A stretch of DNA of 64,000 nt, taken from Bog-473 sp963730785 (GTDB lineage Bacteria > Actinomycetota > Acidimicrobiia > Acidimicrobiales > RAAP-2). A model generated the notes under the pieces. The model had not been told where the DNA came from. It searched no databases and saw only the letters and a program-made list of their open reading frames with translations. Shown piece after piece: positions 52,202 to 60,198 of the stretch (positions are counted from its first letter, which is position 1; each line of letters opens with the position of its first letter). Made by a program: the position numbers and the translations under genes. The stretch covers positions 1-64,000 of the forward strand of contig CAVSTF010000015.1 in the NCBI GenBank assembly GCA_963730785.1. The letters are read 5' to 3'.

Positions 52202-52543
52202 GTCAGACCCGCAGGGGTTTCCAGTCGGCTCCTCGTCAGTTCTCTGTCTGAAGATCGGGACGGACGAAATGGCTCACCGCCGCTTCCGAGGCGTGTTCCA
52301 GTCGCGCTGAACGCAGGCCTCTTGCGCTCATTGGTTTCGAGGGCCACACCTCAACTCGCTTCCGCTAGAAGATCACCCCACCTCTTCACTCGTTTGAGGA
52401 CCTCGGCCGAGGTGCGCGCGGGTCGGGAGAATCGCCCGATTTGGCGCAAGCACGCGCCTCTCTCCACGTCAACGGACATGCGGCAGTAGGAAGGCTCCGG
52501 TCGATCAGCTGCCTAGTCGGCGTGCAACTCGAGCGACACCAAG
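52202..52543. other. Non-coding stretch, no assignable feature
   Basis: About 340 bases between ku and a small minus-strand gene. I see no conserved protein, RNA or repeat. Open frames here are short or antisense to ku. Confidence 0.5.
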
Positions 52544-52702
52544 TTAACGACGGTGGATCGGTCGTACCGCCAATGAAGTAATACCTATCGCGGCGCCAAG
52601 CAGCGCAGTGACAGTGAAAGATCCCAGAGCGGTGAGGAAGAGCACGCCGGAAAGGACAGGGGAACGGCTCACTTCATCCCACATCTGCACCTCGTCATCC
52701 AT
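52544..52702 (-). CDS. 52-residue membrane protein
   Basis: This is a short protein with one central hydrophobic segment (SGVLFLTALGSFTVTALLGAAIGIT) and a basic tail (VRPIHRR). The ATG at 52702 has GAGAGGAG 9-12 bases upstream. Likely a small inner-membrane protein. Family unknown. Confidence 0.55.
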   Translation of the reverse strand: MDDEVQMWDEVSRSPVLSGVLFLTALGSFTVTALLGAAIGITSLAVRPIHRR

Positions 52703-52890
52703 GGTCTCTAGTCTCCTCTCGGCGTGCCATCGGTATTTACCAGCCGCGCCCTCGGGCAAACATGCGAGTTCAAAGTCAATGGCTGCCTACAGACTTGCTT
52801 CGGACAACAGGTGACCAAGTGGATTCTGTCGTCATGGATCAAGTGGGGCTTGGATGCCCATACTTGCTCGGGACGGCGGGTGTGCGCCGT

Positions 52891-52966
52891 TTGCGGTTCT
52901 CTTGGTCCGGGTACCAAGAACGCCGGCATCGTCGTTTGCGTTTCTCTTGGTCCGGGTACCAAGGAA
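52891..52966. repeat. Tandem 45-bp repeat carrying an 18-bp palindrome
   Basis: CTTGGTCCGGGTACCAAG occurs at 52901-52918 and 52946-52963, each with about 10 matching flanking bases on the left (TTTGCG.TTCT). The arms CTTGGT and ACCAAG are perfect. Copy 2 ends 8 bases before the ATG at 52972, and its right arm overlaps the AAGGA ribosome-binding site. It could be an operator for a repressor dimer or an RNA hairpin that hides the ribosome-binding site. Confidence 0.6.
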
Positions 52967-52971
52967 CTGAG

Positions 52972-53421
52972 ATGAACGCTCCGGAGCAAGCGCCAGGGAT
53001 AACCAAATTCGAGTTCGGTTTCGAGCCGCGCTACCAAAGGTGGGCCAAATGGTTCGGCGTGACGCCCGTCAACGCATTCGTCGCGGTGGGTCAGTTCGAT
53101 CTAACGGCTCACTTCGGCCCTTGGACGGTACGCACCCCTCTCTCCAATATTGCGTCGATGGAGGTCACCGGTCCCTACACTTTCTGGAAAACGGGTGGAC
53201 CGGCCCATCTGTCGTTCAGAGACGGTGGGCTGACGTTCGCCACCAACGGCACGGCTGGCCTCTGCATCAGCTTCACCATTCCCGTTTCTGGTATCGAACC
53301 GACGGGCCACCTCCGGCACCGGTCCCTCACCGTCACCGCCGCTGACTGTTCGAAGCTCGCAGCCCGACTGCGCACCGGAATCACCGCCTTGGACGTCACG
53401 CATGATCGGGCATTCAGTTGA
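52972..53421 (+). CDS. Hypothetical protein downstream of the palindromes
   Basis: This is a 149-residue soluble protein with a beta-rich look (ITKFEFGFEPRYQRWAKWF; ASMEVTGPYTFWKTGGPAHLSF; LTFATNGTAGLCISF). It matches no family I recognise, although its pattern is like short actinobacterial proteins of unknown function with paired aromatic strands. The ATG at 52972 follows AAGGAAC of the repeat. The open frame further upstream is not used because it crosses the repeats. Confidence 0.7.
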   Translation: MNAPEQAPGITKFEFGFEPRYQRWAKWFGVTPVNAFVAVGQFDLTAHFGPWTVRTPLSNIASMEVTGPYTFWKTGGPAHLSFRDGGLTFATNGTAGLCISFTIPVSGIEPTGHLRHRSLTVTAADCSKLAARLRTGITALDVTHDRAFS

Positions 53422-53502
53422 ACAATAATTCCTGTTTCTTCGAGGCGGCTCCGCAAGGGGAACTACCCTCGAACACCTCACCCTTCTATTTCGACGCTTG
53501 CC

Positions 53503-54210
53503 ATGGCTGAGCAGGCCCCGCAGGTCCAACGTGCCATTGTAGAATTGGGGTTAGCACTTTTAACCGAGAGGGAACTCCGAACCGATCTCGAACGCATCTT
53601 GCACGTGGCACAGCGGACCGTTCCGGGCTGCGAGGCCGGCAGCGTGACGCTGCTCGTTGAAGGGTTACCCAGCACAGAGGCTGCCACCAGCCGAGCAGTG
53701 GTCGCCATCGACGTCGCTCAGTACGAGTCCCAAGAAGGTCCTTGCTTGCTCGCAGCGGCGCTCAACATGCCTGTCGTGGTTGACGTCCTTGACGCCGATG
53801 AACGCTTTCCCAATTTTGCTGAACGGGTCGCTCCGCTCGGACTGCAGAGTTCGTTGTCACTGCCAGTGGTCATCGATGGCCTGGTGGTCGGAAGTTTAAA
53901 TCTCTATGCCTGGCAAAGAGAAGCCTTCGATGCGACATCTCAAGATATCGGTGCGATCTTGGCCACCCAAGTAGGCATCGCCGTGGCAAAGTCTCGGGTT
54001 TTGACCGATGCCCAAGCCGTGGCCGCAGTCGCCCAGCAGGCGGCTGATGAGGCGTCAGATGTTGCTGTTGCCGAAGGCATGTTAACTGTCCTGGAGCGGT
54101 GCAGCCTTGACCAGGCCCAGTCTCTCTTACGCAATGCGGCATCGGCGGAAGCAGAGGCCTTGGTGGTTATCGCTCGACGAATTATCCTCGAAGTTCGCTC
54201 CCAAGATTGA
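53503..54210 (+). CDS. GAF-ANTAR regulator
   Basis: This is a 235-residue protein. The GAF domain spans about residues 15-160 (LERILHVAQRTVPGCEAGSVTLLV; YESQEGPCLLAA; LGLQSSLSLPVVID). The C-terminal ANTAR domain spans about 170-230 (VAVAEGMLTVLERCSLDQAQSLLRNAAS). ANTAR domains bind paired RNA hairpins and stop transcription termination. A related gene is at 54293 on the opposite strand (convergent). Confidence 0.88.
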   Translation: MAEQAPQVQRAIVELGLALLTERELRTDLERILHVAQRTVPGCEAGSVTLLVEGLPSTEAATSRAVVAIDVAQYESQEGPCLLAAALNMPVVVDVLDADERFPNFAERVAPLGLQSSLSLPVVIDGLVVGSLNLYAWQREAFDATSQDIGAILATQVGIAVAKSRVLTDAQAVAAVAQQAADEASDVAVAEGMLTVLERCSLDQAQSLLRNAASAEAEALVVIARRIILEVRSQD

Positions 54211-54292
54211 TGTCGCAAGGACGTCGATTCCAGTGGCGCCAATCGGTTGGACCCGTCGGGAGAATCCGTTCGGAAGCAATTACCGCAACAAT

Positions 54293-55009
54293 TTAACCTT
54301 GTGGCTCATGTTCACTTGAAACTCGAGACACGATCTCTTCAGCGATATCCCGAACTCTCCGGTTCTCTCGTTGGGACGCACTTTTGAGTATTTCGAACGC
54401 TTTCGATGAGGTTTGCCGTCCGGTAGCCATCAAGATACCGATGGCTTGGCTGATGACGTCACGCGATTCCATTGCCTGCTGGAGATTTTCGCTCAGTTGG
54501 CGGGCATCCCAGTACACCTGTGCATTGGCCAGCACTATTGACGCTTGATCGCCGAACAGACTTACTGCTTGCTCATGTCCTTCGTCGAAAGCGCCGACTT
54601 CCTCGGCGTACAGATTGAGTGCACCAAGGCCCACTCCTCGAGCGAAGAGGGGTACGGAGAGCGTCGACAGAACACCAAATTCGGAGGCCACTTTGGCGAA
54701 CTCGGGCCAGCGAGGATCTTCAAGCGTTGAGTCGATGCGATAAATGACCTGGTCATGAAAGGCGGCCAGACACGGTCCCTCTCCTGTTGAGTATTGCGCC
54801 TCATCGATCTGAGGAGCATCAGGATGGGTGAAGACACCCGTGCGGGGCGCACCTTCAACCATCATGGTGATCGCCGCATACTTTGCCGGAGTAATCTCAC
54901 AGGCCATCTGACTCACTCGTAACAGCGTGTCGCCGAGAGTGCCATCGTTGACGAAGAACTTGGTGAGAGCGTCGAGGCTCTCCCTGATCGCATGCTGCTC
55001 GTCGTCCAT
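54293..55009 (-). CDS. GAF-ANTAR regulator, second copy
   Basis: This is a 238-residue protein with the GAF domain at about residues 15-160 (YSTGEGPCLAAF; FGVLSTLSVPLFARG) and ANTAR at about 175-232 (SRDVISQAIGILMATGRQTSSKAFEILKSASQ), closer to the ANTAR consensus than its neighbour. It is convergent with the first copy. Inverted repeats lie upstream at 55095-55147. Confidence 0.92.
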   Translation of the reverse strand: MDDEQHAIRESLDALTKFFVNDGTLGDTLLRVSQMACEITPAKYAAITMMVEGAPRTGVFTHPDAPQIDEAQYSTGEGPCLAAFHDQVIYRIDSTLEDPRWPEFAKVASEFGVLSTLSVPLFARGVGLGALNLYAEEVGAFDEGHEQAVSLFGDQASIVLANAQVYWDARQLSENLQQAMESRDVISQAIGILMATGRQTSSKAFEILKSASQRENRRVRDIAEEIVSRVSSEHEPQG

Positions 55010-55094
55010 TGACCCCGTCTCAGTGGCCTGAGGTCCAAGCGGGTCCCCGGTTTTGGAGGTCTCGCCGATTCGCCCAGCTGAGTTCAGGTTAACC

Positions 55095-55147
55095 CTCGCG
55101 AACAGTTCATCTTTCGCGAGGCGGTGACATGATCGGCCCGAAGGGCC
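55095..55147. repeat. Two inverted repeats upstream of the GAF-ANTAR gene
   Basis: CTCGCGAA (55095-55102) and TTCGCGAG (55113-55120) form a perfect 8-bp stem with a 10-base loop. GGCCC (55135-55139), GAA and GGGCC (55143-55147) form a second, short hairpin. They lie 85-140 bases before the ANTAR gene start. ANTAR proteins act on paired RNA hairpins, but the loops here do not match the known hexaloop rule, so a link is only a hypothesis. Confidence 0.45.
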
Positions 55148-55301
55148 AAAATCAATTGTGAGCCGCCGGAAACACCGAGTTCAGCGCTTCTTCGTGGCAC
55201 GAAATCAGTCTCTCCGCTCCTCTCCAAATCCTTGCGATGCTCCCGACGCTGCCACCTGGCCGCTTAGCTCATCGTGCATTGCAGCATGCTCTCACCTCGG
55301 A

Positions 55302-55484
55302 TCAGGTCTGGGCGACTCGACCGACACTCAAATCAACCCATTCGAAATCACATTGACCACACACCCAGTGTCGATGATGCATTCGCTCCACCCCTTCGGG
55401 ACAGTCGTGGTGGGTGTATTCGTCCATCCACCTAGTGGGACAATTCGGACAATGGGGAGGCCGAGACAGCGTTGCTTTAGTCAC
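55302..55484 (-). CDS. 60-residue zinc-ribbon-like protein
   Basis: The protein has two cysteine pairs, HCPNCP near the start and VCGQC near the middle, with a Trp/His-rich linker (HHRHWVCGQCDFEWVDL). This spacing fits a small zinc ribbon. Its GTG start overlaps the stop of the STAS gene upstream by 8 bases, which suggests coupling. The opposite-strand frames in this region have no such pattern. Confidence 0.5.
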   Translation of the reverse strand: MTKATLSRPPHCPNCPTRWMDEYTHHDCPEGVERMHHRHWVCGQCDFEWVDLSVGRVAQT

Positions 55485-55980
55485 GACTCAGGCCACCGGG
55501 CGCTGCTGGCACTAGGGACATCGGCTTAACGTCGTCAATGTTCGGCCCCTGAGGCGCCTTCGCTACGGTTCCCCTATTCTGAGGCCGTACGTTGAGGAAA
55601 CCGCACAGGCCGGTTACTTCGAATACTCTGCGGACACAGTCGCACGGCGAGAAGATAATAAGTTCGCCGCCCATGGATTCGACTCGATTGTGCTCGGCAA
55701 TCATCACCGAAAGTCCAGTCGAATCCATGAAGGTCAACTCGGCCAGATTCAGCGCCACGTGCCGTACGCCTAACTTCGCCAATTCGGCCAGCTGCATATA
55801 CAGCGCCCCCGCCGTCGACGCATCGAGTTCTCCGGCCAACATGACGAGCGCATGATCGTCTATTTGACGAACTTCGGAATCGAGCAGTTCACAGTGGACC
55901 GCGAACCGGTCTCGAGGAGCCAGATCTTCACGGAGAGCCACTGGGCCACCCGCCTTCCATACCGAACTTGCAGGCTGCAC
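55477..55980 (-). CDS. STAS-domain anti-sigma factor antagonist, second copy
   Basis: This is a 167-residue protein with a STAS domain in the middle: VMLAGELDASTAGALYMQLAEL, then FMDSTGLSVMIAEHNRV with the phosphorylatable Ser, and FSPCDCVRRVFEVTGLCGFL. Its core is close in sequence to the STAS protein at 4134 (LDASTA, MDSTGL, VRR.FE.TGL). The N-terminal extension (about 35 residues) and the C-terminal tail (about 30) have no known motif. The start is uncertain (GTG 55980 or GTG 55938). Confidence 0.88.
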   Translation of the reverse strand: MQPASSVWKAGGPVALREDLAPRDRFAVHCELLDSEVRQIDDHALVMLAGELDASTAGALYMQLAELAKLGVRHVALNLAELTFMDSTGLSVMIAEHNRVESMGGELIIFSPCDCVRRVFEVTGLCGFLNVRPQNRGTVAKAPQGPNIDDVKPMSLVPAAPGGLSRD

Positions 55981-56139
55981 CGAGGAAATGGAATCCCGGC
56001 TCGACGAGCTTCTTTCAAACCCGGCCTATGGAACCTTGCATAGTTTACGTAGCTCCGGACCCGGCATCAAGGGGGGTTCCTGCTACGGAGATTGCACGGG
56101 TGCGTTGGCACCGGTCCTCCTCTACGACAATGAGGGTCA

Positions 56140-56292
56140 CTAAGTAGGAGTAGCGGAAGAATCTCCTTGGGTACGTTCTTCGTACGGTGGTATCAGCGAG
56201 CCACCGGCATCAATAGAACCGCCGGGATTCGGATTGAGACCTTCACGATCATCAATGCCTATCCGATCCTTCTTTGGGCTCGGTAGTTTCAC
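56140..56292 (-). CDS. Possible 50-residue protein, start or frame uncertain
   Basis: A short frame has a protein-like end (DDREGLNPNPGGSIDAGGSLIPPYEE). A strong site (GGGGAGGAAATCGG) is followed by an ATG at 56307 that opens a different frame, stopping after 17 codons. A one-base shift would join the strong start to this frame. I list it as candidate only. Confidence 0.35.
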   Translation of the reverse strand: MKLPSPKKDRIGIDDREGLNPNPGGSIDAGGSLIPPYEERTQGDSSATPT

Positions 56293-56334
56293 TTTCGTCG
56301 GCCATCCGATTTCCTCCCCTATCCTTCCGACGGA

Positions 56335-56613
56335 TCAAATCCCTGTCTTGTCCCGTTCACTTGAACTACCAACTGGCCGGCCAGCCTCATCAGAACCCTC
56401 GTCATGACGACCAGCCTCTTTGCTGTGTTTTGCTTGGTCTTCGCCCCGTCGTCCAAGACTCTCCCCTGTGTGCTTGGGCGGCTCCCGCCCGACGCTCCCG
56501 TCGGTTGCTCCCACCAAGCTCTCAGGGTTCGCTTCCTCTGGAGCCGCTTCTCCGTTCAGCTGACGCTTCACGCCCTCTGCACGGTCTTTCTGTGATTTAG
56601 ATTGGGTAGCCAT
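56335..56613 (-). CDS. Hydrophilic low-complexity small protein
   Basis: This is a 92-residue protein rich in Glu, Gly, Lys and Arg, with no hydrophobic core (MATQSKSQKDRAEGVKRQLNG and onwards). AAAGGAG lies 8 bases before the ATG. The composition resembles hydrophilin or stress-associated disordered proteins. Family unknown. Confidence 0.55.
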   Translation of the reverse strand: MATQSKSQKDRAEGVKRQLNGEAAPEEANPESLVGATDGSVGREPPKHTGESLGRRGEDQAKHSKEAGRHDEGSDEAGRPVGSSSERDKTGI

Positions 56614-56930
56614 TAAGCATCACTCCTTTGCTTCCGATCCACACCTACTGGAATTTGTTGCCCAAAACTTGACGATTAAAACGGCAACTTCAACTAGCGG
56701 ATTCGTGCGGTGGTTCGCCTTCGAGCGGCTTCAGACGAACGCTCCGGACTGGTTGGTGTCGGCCGAAAGATTGCGTGCGTTGGTGACGTCTCGCTTGGTG
56801 AGAAGCCTCGGCAACCACGTTCTCATCAAATCTGATGGACGCAAGATTGGCTGCGTGTAATGGACGGAGTTCCGAACCTGCCGCCAAGTTCGACCACTTG
56901 CCCACCTCGTGCTGTTTGAGAAATCCTGCG
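56614..56930. other. Non-coding stretch, nothing assigned
   Basis: About 317 bases before the DUF4331 operon end. Frames here are short and show no motif; some are antisense shadows. No hairpin or repeat stands out. Confidence 0.45.
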
Positions 56931-57299
56931 TTAACCGCCCCAGGATTGCTGGGTGACTTCGGCGCCCACCACCCCCATGGTCTGGGATGGCGCTTCGGTT
57001 CCCTTGATTCGTACTTCGTAAGTCCCCTCTTCGAGCGAACCGAAGACGGCGAAGAGTCCTGGAATGGCGGGGACGCCACTGGGCCGGATTCCAGTGTGCA
57101 TCCCCGCCCACTCCTCGCCCAATGGGCGGATTTCCAACTCTTGACCCTGGTGGATGGGCTGCATGGCCACAATGGCCGCACCGATGTCCCCGCCGATGTT
57201 GAGCACGACGGCGCCCATTTCGAGGGGGCCGGCTGGCAGCTCATCGGAGTGGACGTGATCCCCATCGCCATGGTGATGGTGCTCGGTTGCGGTGGCCAT
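56931..57299 (-). CDS. His-rich small protein of the DUF4331 operon
   Basis: This is a 122-residue protein with a His-rich N-terminus (HHHHGDGDHVHSDE), then a compact beta-rich domain (VVLNIGGDIGAAIVAM; LEIRPLGEEWAGMHTG; AIPGLFAVFGSLEEGTYEVRI). Similar proteins with an IGGDxGA block are found in actinobacteria. A metal-binding role is suggested only by the histidines. It lies 5 bases downstream of the DUF4331 gene. Confidence 0.75.
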   Translation of the reverse strand: MATATEHHHHGDGDHVHSDELPAGPLEMGAVVLNIGGDIGAAIVAMQPIHQGQELEIRPLGEEWAGMHTGIRPSGVPAIPGLFAVFGSLEEGTYEVRIKGTEAPSQTMGVVGAEVTQQSWGG

Positions 57300-57304
57300 G
57301 CCGC

Positions 57305-58777
57305 TCAGCTCTGGGCCGCGACTGGTGCGGTTGAGTCCACGAGGTACCCGCTGTGCGGTACGCCGAGGTAGGGGAACTCGAGGATGTAGTTGGTGCTGTT
57401 GTTGGCCGTGATATCGGTCGGCCCACTCGTCAGCCCGAACGACACGGCACCGGCGGCCTTGTCGGCCGTGAACGAGTTGTCCACTAGCGGCAGGGTGGCT
57501 CCGGCCAGGGCCCGCAACTCAATGGTGGCCACGTCGTCAAAGACCCGGCGCCCATTGGGGAAGCCGGCCAGGTCGCCGCCAATGAGCCCGAGATTGGAGG
57601 TCTTGCCGGCTCCAGTCGAAGGCGGGATGGCCATGTTCAGACGCAGCATCTCGGCTTGGACGTTGGGGGTCTTACGCGGCGTGTAATTCTGGAAACCCGG
57701 AATGGCTCCGTTGGGGATGCCGGTCAAGAAGATGGCCAGAATGTCGCCTCGAGGCTTGGACGAGGCTACGAAGGCATTGAGGTTGGGAAAGACGCCCGGG
57801 TAGAGCGTGGGCAGCAACTGCGCAAGGAGTGGGTTCGATGCGTACGAAGCGAACGCCTTGTCCTTTGACGGCGGTTGCGAGTTCCAAAGGTCCTTCTTGT
57901 CGATGGGATTGATGAGTTCATTGAAGAGGGGATTACCGAGGCGCGAGACCTGAGTCCACGGGCCGCTCTGCGACGTCTTGCCGTTGCCCTCAATCACCCG
58001 GGCTTTCTGGCGGTAGGCCGCGGTCCAGACGCCGATGACCGAACTCTGCTTGGTGGCGTCGCTCGGACGAACCCCATCTTCGGCGATGGCGGTCATGGGG
58101 ACCTCGATGGCAATGGTGTGCACATTGGAGTTCTGCAACGAGTTGATGCCCGCCGCCATCTGCCCGATGCCGGTGTTAGCCAAGCCGAAGGTCGTGTGGT
58201 CCTGCTGGAAGGGTCGTGCATTGCCCAGGTCAAAGACGGCGCCGAGGTCCACATAAAAGCCGTCAGCCCGCTGGCCGGCGAACACAGTGATGCCATTGTC
58301 GAGTTTGTGCACGGCCGATTGGGCCAGTGCCGGGTAATTCGGTGTGGAAAGTGGTCCGATATTGCAGGGCGGGCAGGCCAGATCGGTAGCGAGCACCTTC
58401 TTCGTCGCCTTACCCTTGGCGTTGTAGGTCACCTCGGTCACGGTGTAGGTCTGGCGCCGGTTCCAGTGGGCGTCGGTCAGCGACTGAATCGGCCCGGTGT
58501 TGTACAGGAAAACCGAAGGCACGTGGTAAGCCGTGGTGAAGCGAAACTCGTAGCTGACATCGGGGTTGCCGTCGCCGTTGTTATCGACGTGGATGGCGTA
58601 GAGGACATCGTCGCCGAACTGATAGAAGTTCGGGCCGCCATCGGGCAACTCGAATGGGATGTAGTTGGCGATGAGCGTGACGTGATCGGACGCGCTCGGA
58701 CTGACGAAGGCGTAGACGTCGGTGCTGTCAGCTACTTGATCTTCGGAAATTGCGGGCGCTTCACGGTGCGAAGACAT
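57305..58777 (-). CDS. DUF4331 domain protein
   Basis: This is a 490-residue protein with the typical start MSSHREAPAISEDQVADSTDVYAF and a beta-rich body (VTLIANYIPFELPDGGPNFYQFGDDVLYAIHVDNNGDG; DLGAVFDLGNARPFQ). The function of DUF4331 is unknown. It sits between a Tat-signal protein (upstream) and the His-rich protein (downstream) on the same strand, so the three probably act together. Confidence 0.93.
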   Translation of the reverse strand: MSSHREAPAISEDQVADSTDVYAFVSPSASDHVTLIANYIPFELPDGGPNFYQFGDDVLYAIHVDNNGDGNPDVSYEFRFTTAYHVPSVFLYNTGPIQSLTDAHWNRRQTYTVTEVTYNAKGKATKKVLATDLACPPCNIGPLSTPNYPALAQSAVHKLDNGITVFAGQRADGFYVDLGAVFDLGNARPFQQDHTTFGLANTGIGQMAAGINSLQNSNVHTIAIEVPMTAIAEDGVRPSDATKQSSVIGVWTAAYRQKARVIEGNGKTSQSGPWTQVSRLGNPLFNELINPIDKKDLWNSQPPSKDKAFASYASNPLLAQLLPTLYPGVFPNLNAFVASSKPRGDILAIFLTGIPNGAIPGFQNYTPRKTPNVQAEMLRLNMAIPPSTGAGKTSNLGLIGGDLAGFPNGRRVFDDVATIELRALAGATLPLVDNSFTADKAAGAVSFGLTSGPTDITANNSTNYILEFPYLGVPHSGYLVDSTAPVAAQS

Positions 58778-58857
58778 GGTTCACCTTTCAGGTGGAAGGA
58801 AGAAGGGAAAATTTGGGGGATGAAAAAATGAAGAGGTCCGTGGCGGACCACCGTGTG

Positions 58858-59142
58858 CTAGTGCGAAGCGCGGTAGATGCGGTTGGCCAGGGAGCGGTCG
58901 TGATAAATCACTTCTTGCTCCCCCTTCATCACGCTGATTTCGCCCGTGCGCAGATTGCGCACCTGAGCGAAGAGAGGCTCATCGAACTGCGCACTCTCTT
59001 CGTCGGGAATGGGCAGATCATGGGGGGCTGGCGGCGCAGCGGCCCCAGCTGAGAGCTGGCCTGGTAGCACCACGATGGCCCCCGCAGCGGCTGCGGCCAT
59101 GGATCCGGTCTTTAAGAAAGCCCGTCGGTTCATCTCACTCAT
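58858..59142 (-). CDS. Tat-exported small protein
   Basis: This is a 94-residue protein with a twin-arginine signal (NRRAFLKTGSMAAAAAGAIVVLPG) near the N-terminus, followed by a short mature domain (LFAQVRNLRTGEISVMKGEQEVIYHD). It is the first gene of the DUF4331 operon on the minus strand and is probably exported folded. It may be the small partner of the DUF4331 protein. Confidence 0.8.
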   Translation of the reverse strand: MSEMNRRAFLKTGSMAAAAAGAIVVLPGQLSAGAAAPPAPHDLPIPDEESAQFDEPLFAQVRNLRTGEISVMKGEQEVIYHDRSLANRIYRASH

Positions 59143-59427
59143 GCGTCATCTCCATTCTCAGGTTTGGCGCTCCGGCGAGAGTTGTGCTCCCAGCACATCA
59201 TCAACTTATTTGCTGTTAACGATTTTCCAGACTTCGCGTTCGCTATCTATGTTGTCCTACGTGTTTCCCCGCTGACCCCGAGACTAAACACACTTACTTT
59301 GATGTCGACTCGACGCTCCAGGCCTCCCCTGCCGCGCCGAGCTTTCACGCCAGTCGGTTCGAGGTGCATTTTTGATATCGCACGGAAACGCACCCGCCGC
59401 CGTCACCAGGAATGACAGACTTGTCCC

Positions 59428-59775
59428 ATGTCTGACGCCATTGTTCGGTTAACTCGCGTATCGGCTCCGGTCCGAGACAGGCTGCGTTCGTATCGTATTG
59501 AGCTGGACGGCAAGGTCGTCGGCAAAATCCGATCCGGCGACACCACCGACTACCGAGTTGAACCGGGCCATCACCGCATCCGCATGCGAGGCGACCTGAC
59601 GGGCAGCCAAATTCTTTCCTTTGAAATCAAGAGCGGTGCCGTGGCCCATTTCGAGTGCCAACCAAATGGACACTCCCTCACCGCCGTGGTCGACACGTTC
59701 AAGGCCATCACTAAACAGGGGGACATGTGGATCGACCTTCGAGAAGTCACGGGCCAGGACATCGAAGGCACCTAA
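59428..59775 (+). CDS. Hypothetical beta-rich protein
   Basis: This is a 115-residue soluble protein (IELDGKVVGKIRSGDTTDYRVEPGHHRIRMR), with a fold like PEGA or DUF2846 short beta-domain proteins. I cannot assign a role. It directly precedes the DUF385 gene, whose ATG is at 59776, the base after its stop. The two are likely co-transcribed. Confidence 0.7.
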   Translation: MSDAIVRLTRVSAPVRDRLRSYRIELDGKVVGKIRSGDTTDYRVEPGHHRIRMRGDLTGSQILSFEIKSGAVAHFECQPNGHSLTAVVDTFKAITKQGDMWIDLREVTGQDIEGT

Positions 59776-60198
59776 ATGCGTGAGGACGTGTGCCAAGCGC
59801 TTTCAATAGGTCGGTCTCCCGACATTGGGGCCCGCACCATCGACATCACGACTACTGGGCGGCGTTCCGGAGAACCGCGACGGATAGAGATTGTCTTCTA
59901 CCAGTTTGAGGATGCCACCTACTTGAGCGGGATACCAGCGCCTCGCATCCGTGACTGGCTGGCCAATCTGAGTTCGAATCCACATTTCACGTTCCATCTC
60001 AAGCATGACGTCAAGGCCGACTTGCCCGCGATGGCCACCGTCATCACGGACCCGGACGAGCGTCGCCGCATATTGGCTGACTTCGTGAATCAGTTCAATG
60101 AGCGAAACGGACCCGAGAGCGAATGGCCCAGGGCAGAACTCAATGAATGGGTCGAGGGAAGCCCGTTGGCCCGGGTCGACTTCGAAGAGGTCGACTAG
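59776..60198 (+). CDS. DUF385/deazaflavin-dependent nitroreductase family protein
   Basis: This is a 140-residue split-barrel protein with the family block DITTTGRRSGEPRRIEIVFYQFEDATYLSG. Relatives use coenzyme F420 (Ddn, FGD-type), consistent with other F420 enzymes in the window. Its TAG stop and the stop of the convergent solute-binding protein gene share a CTAG. Confidence 0.85.
   Translation: MREDVCQALSIGRSPDIGARTIDITTTGRRSGEPRRIEIVFYQFEDATYLSGIPAPRIRDWLANLSSNPHFTFHLKHDVKADLPAMATVITDPDERRRILADFVNQFNERNGPESEWPRAELNEWVEGSPLARVDFEEVD

Noticed and set aside
55158..55529. Plus-strand frame over the zinc-ribbon gene
   Set aside because: No motif and Arg/Ser-rich composition; the minus frame shows the cysteine pattern.
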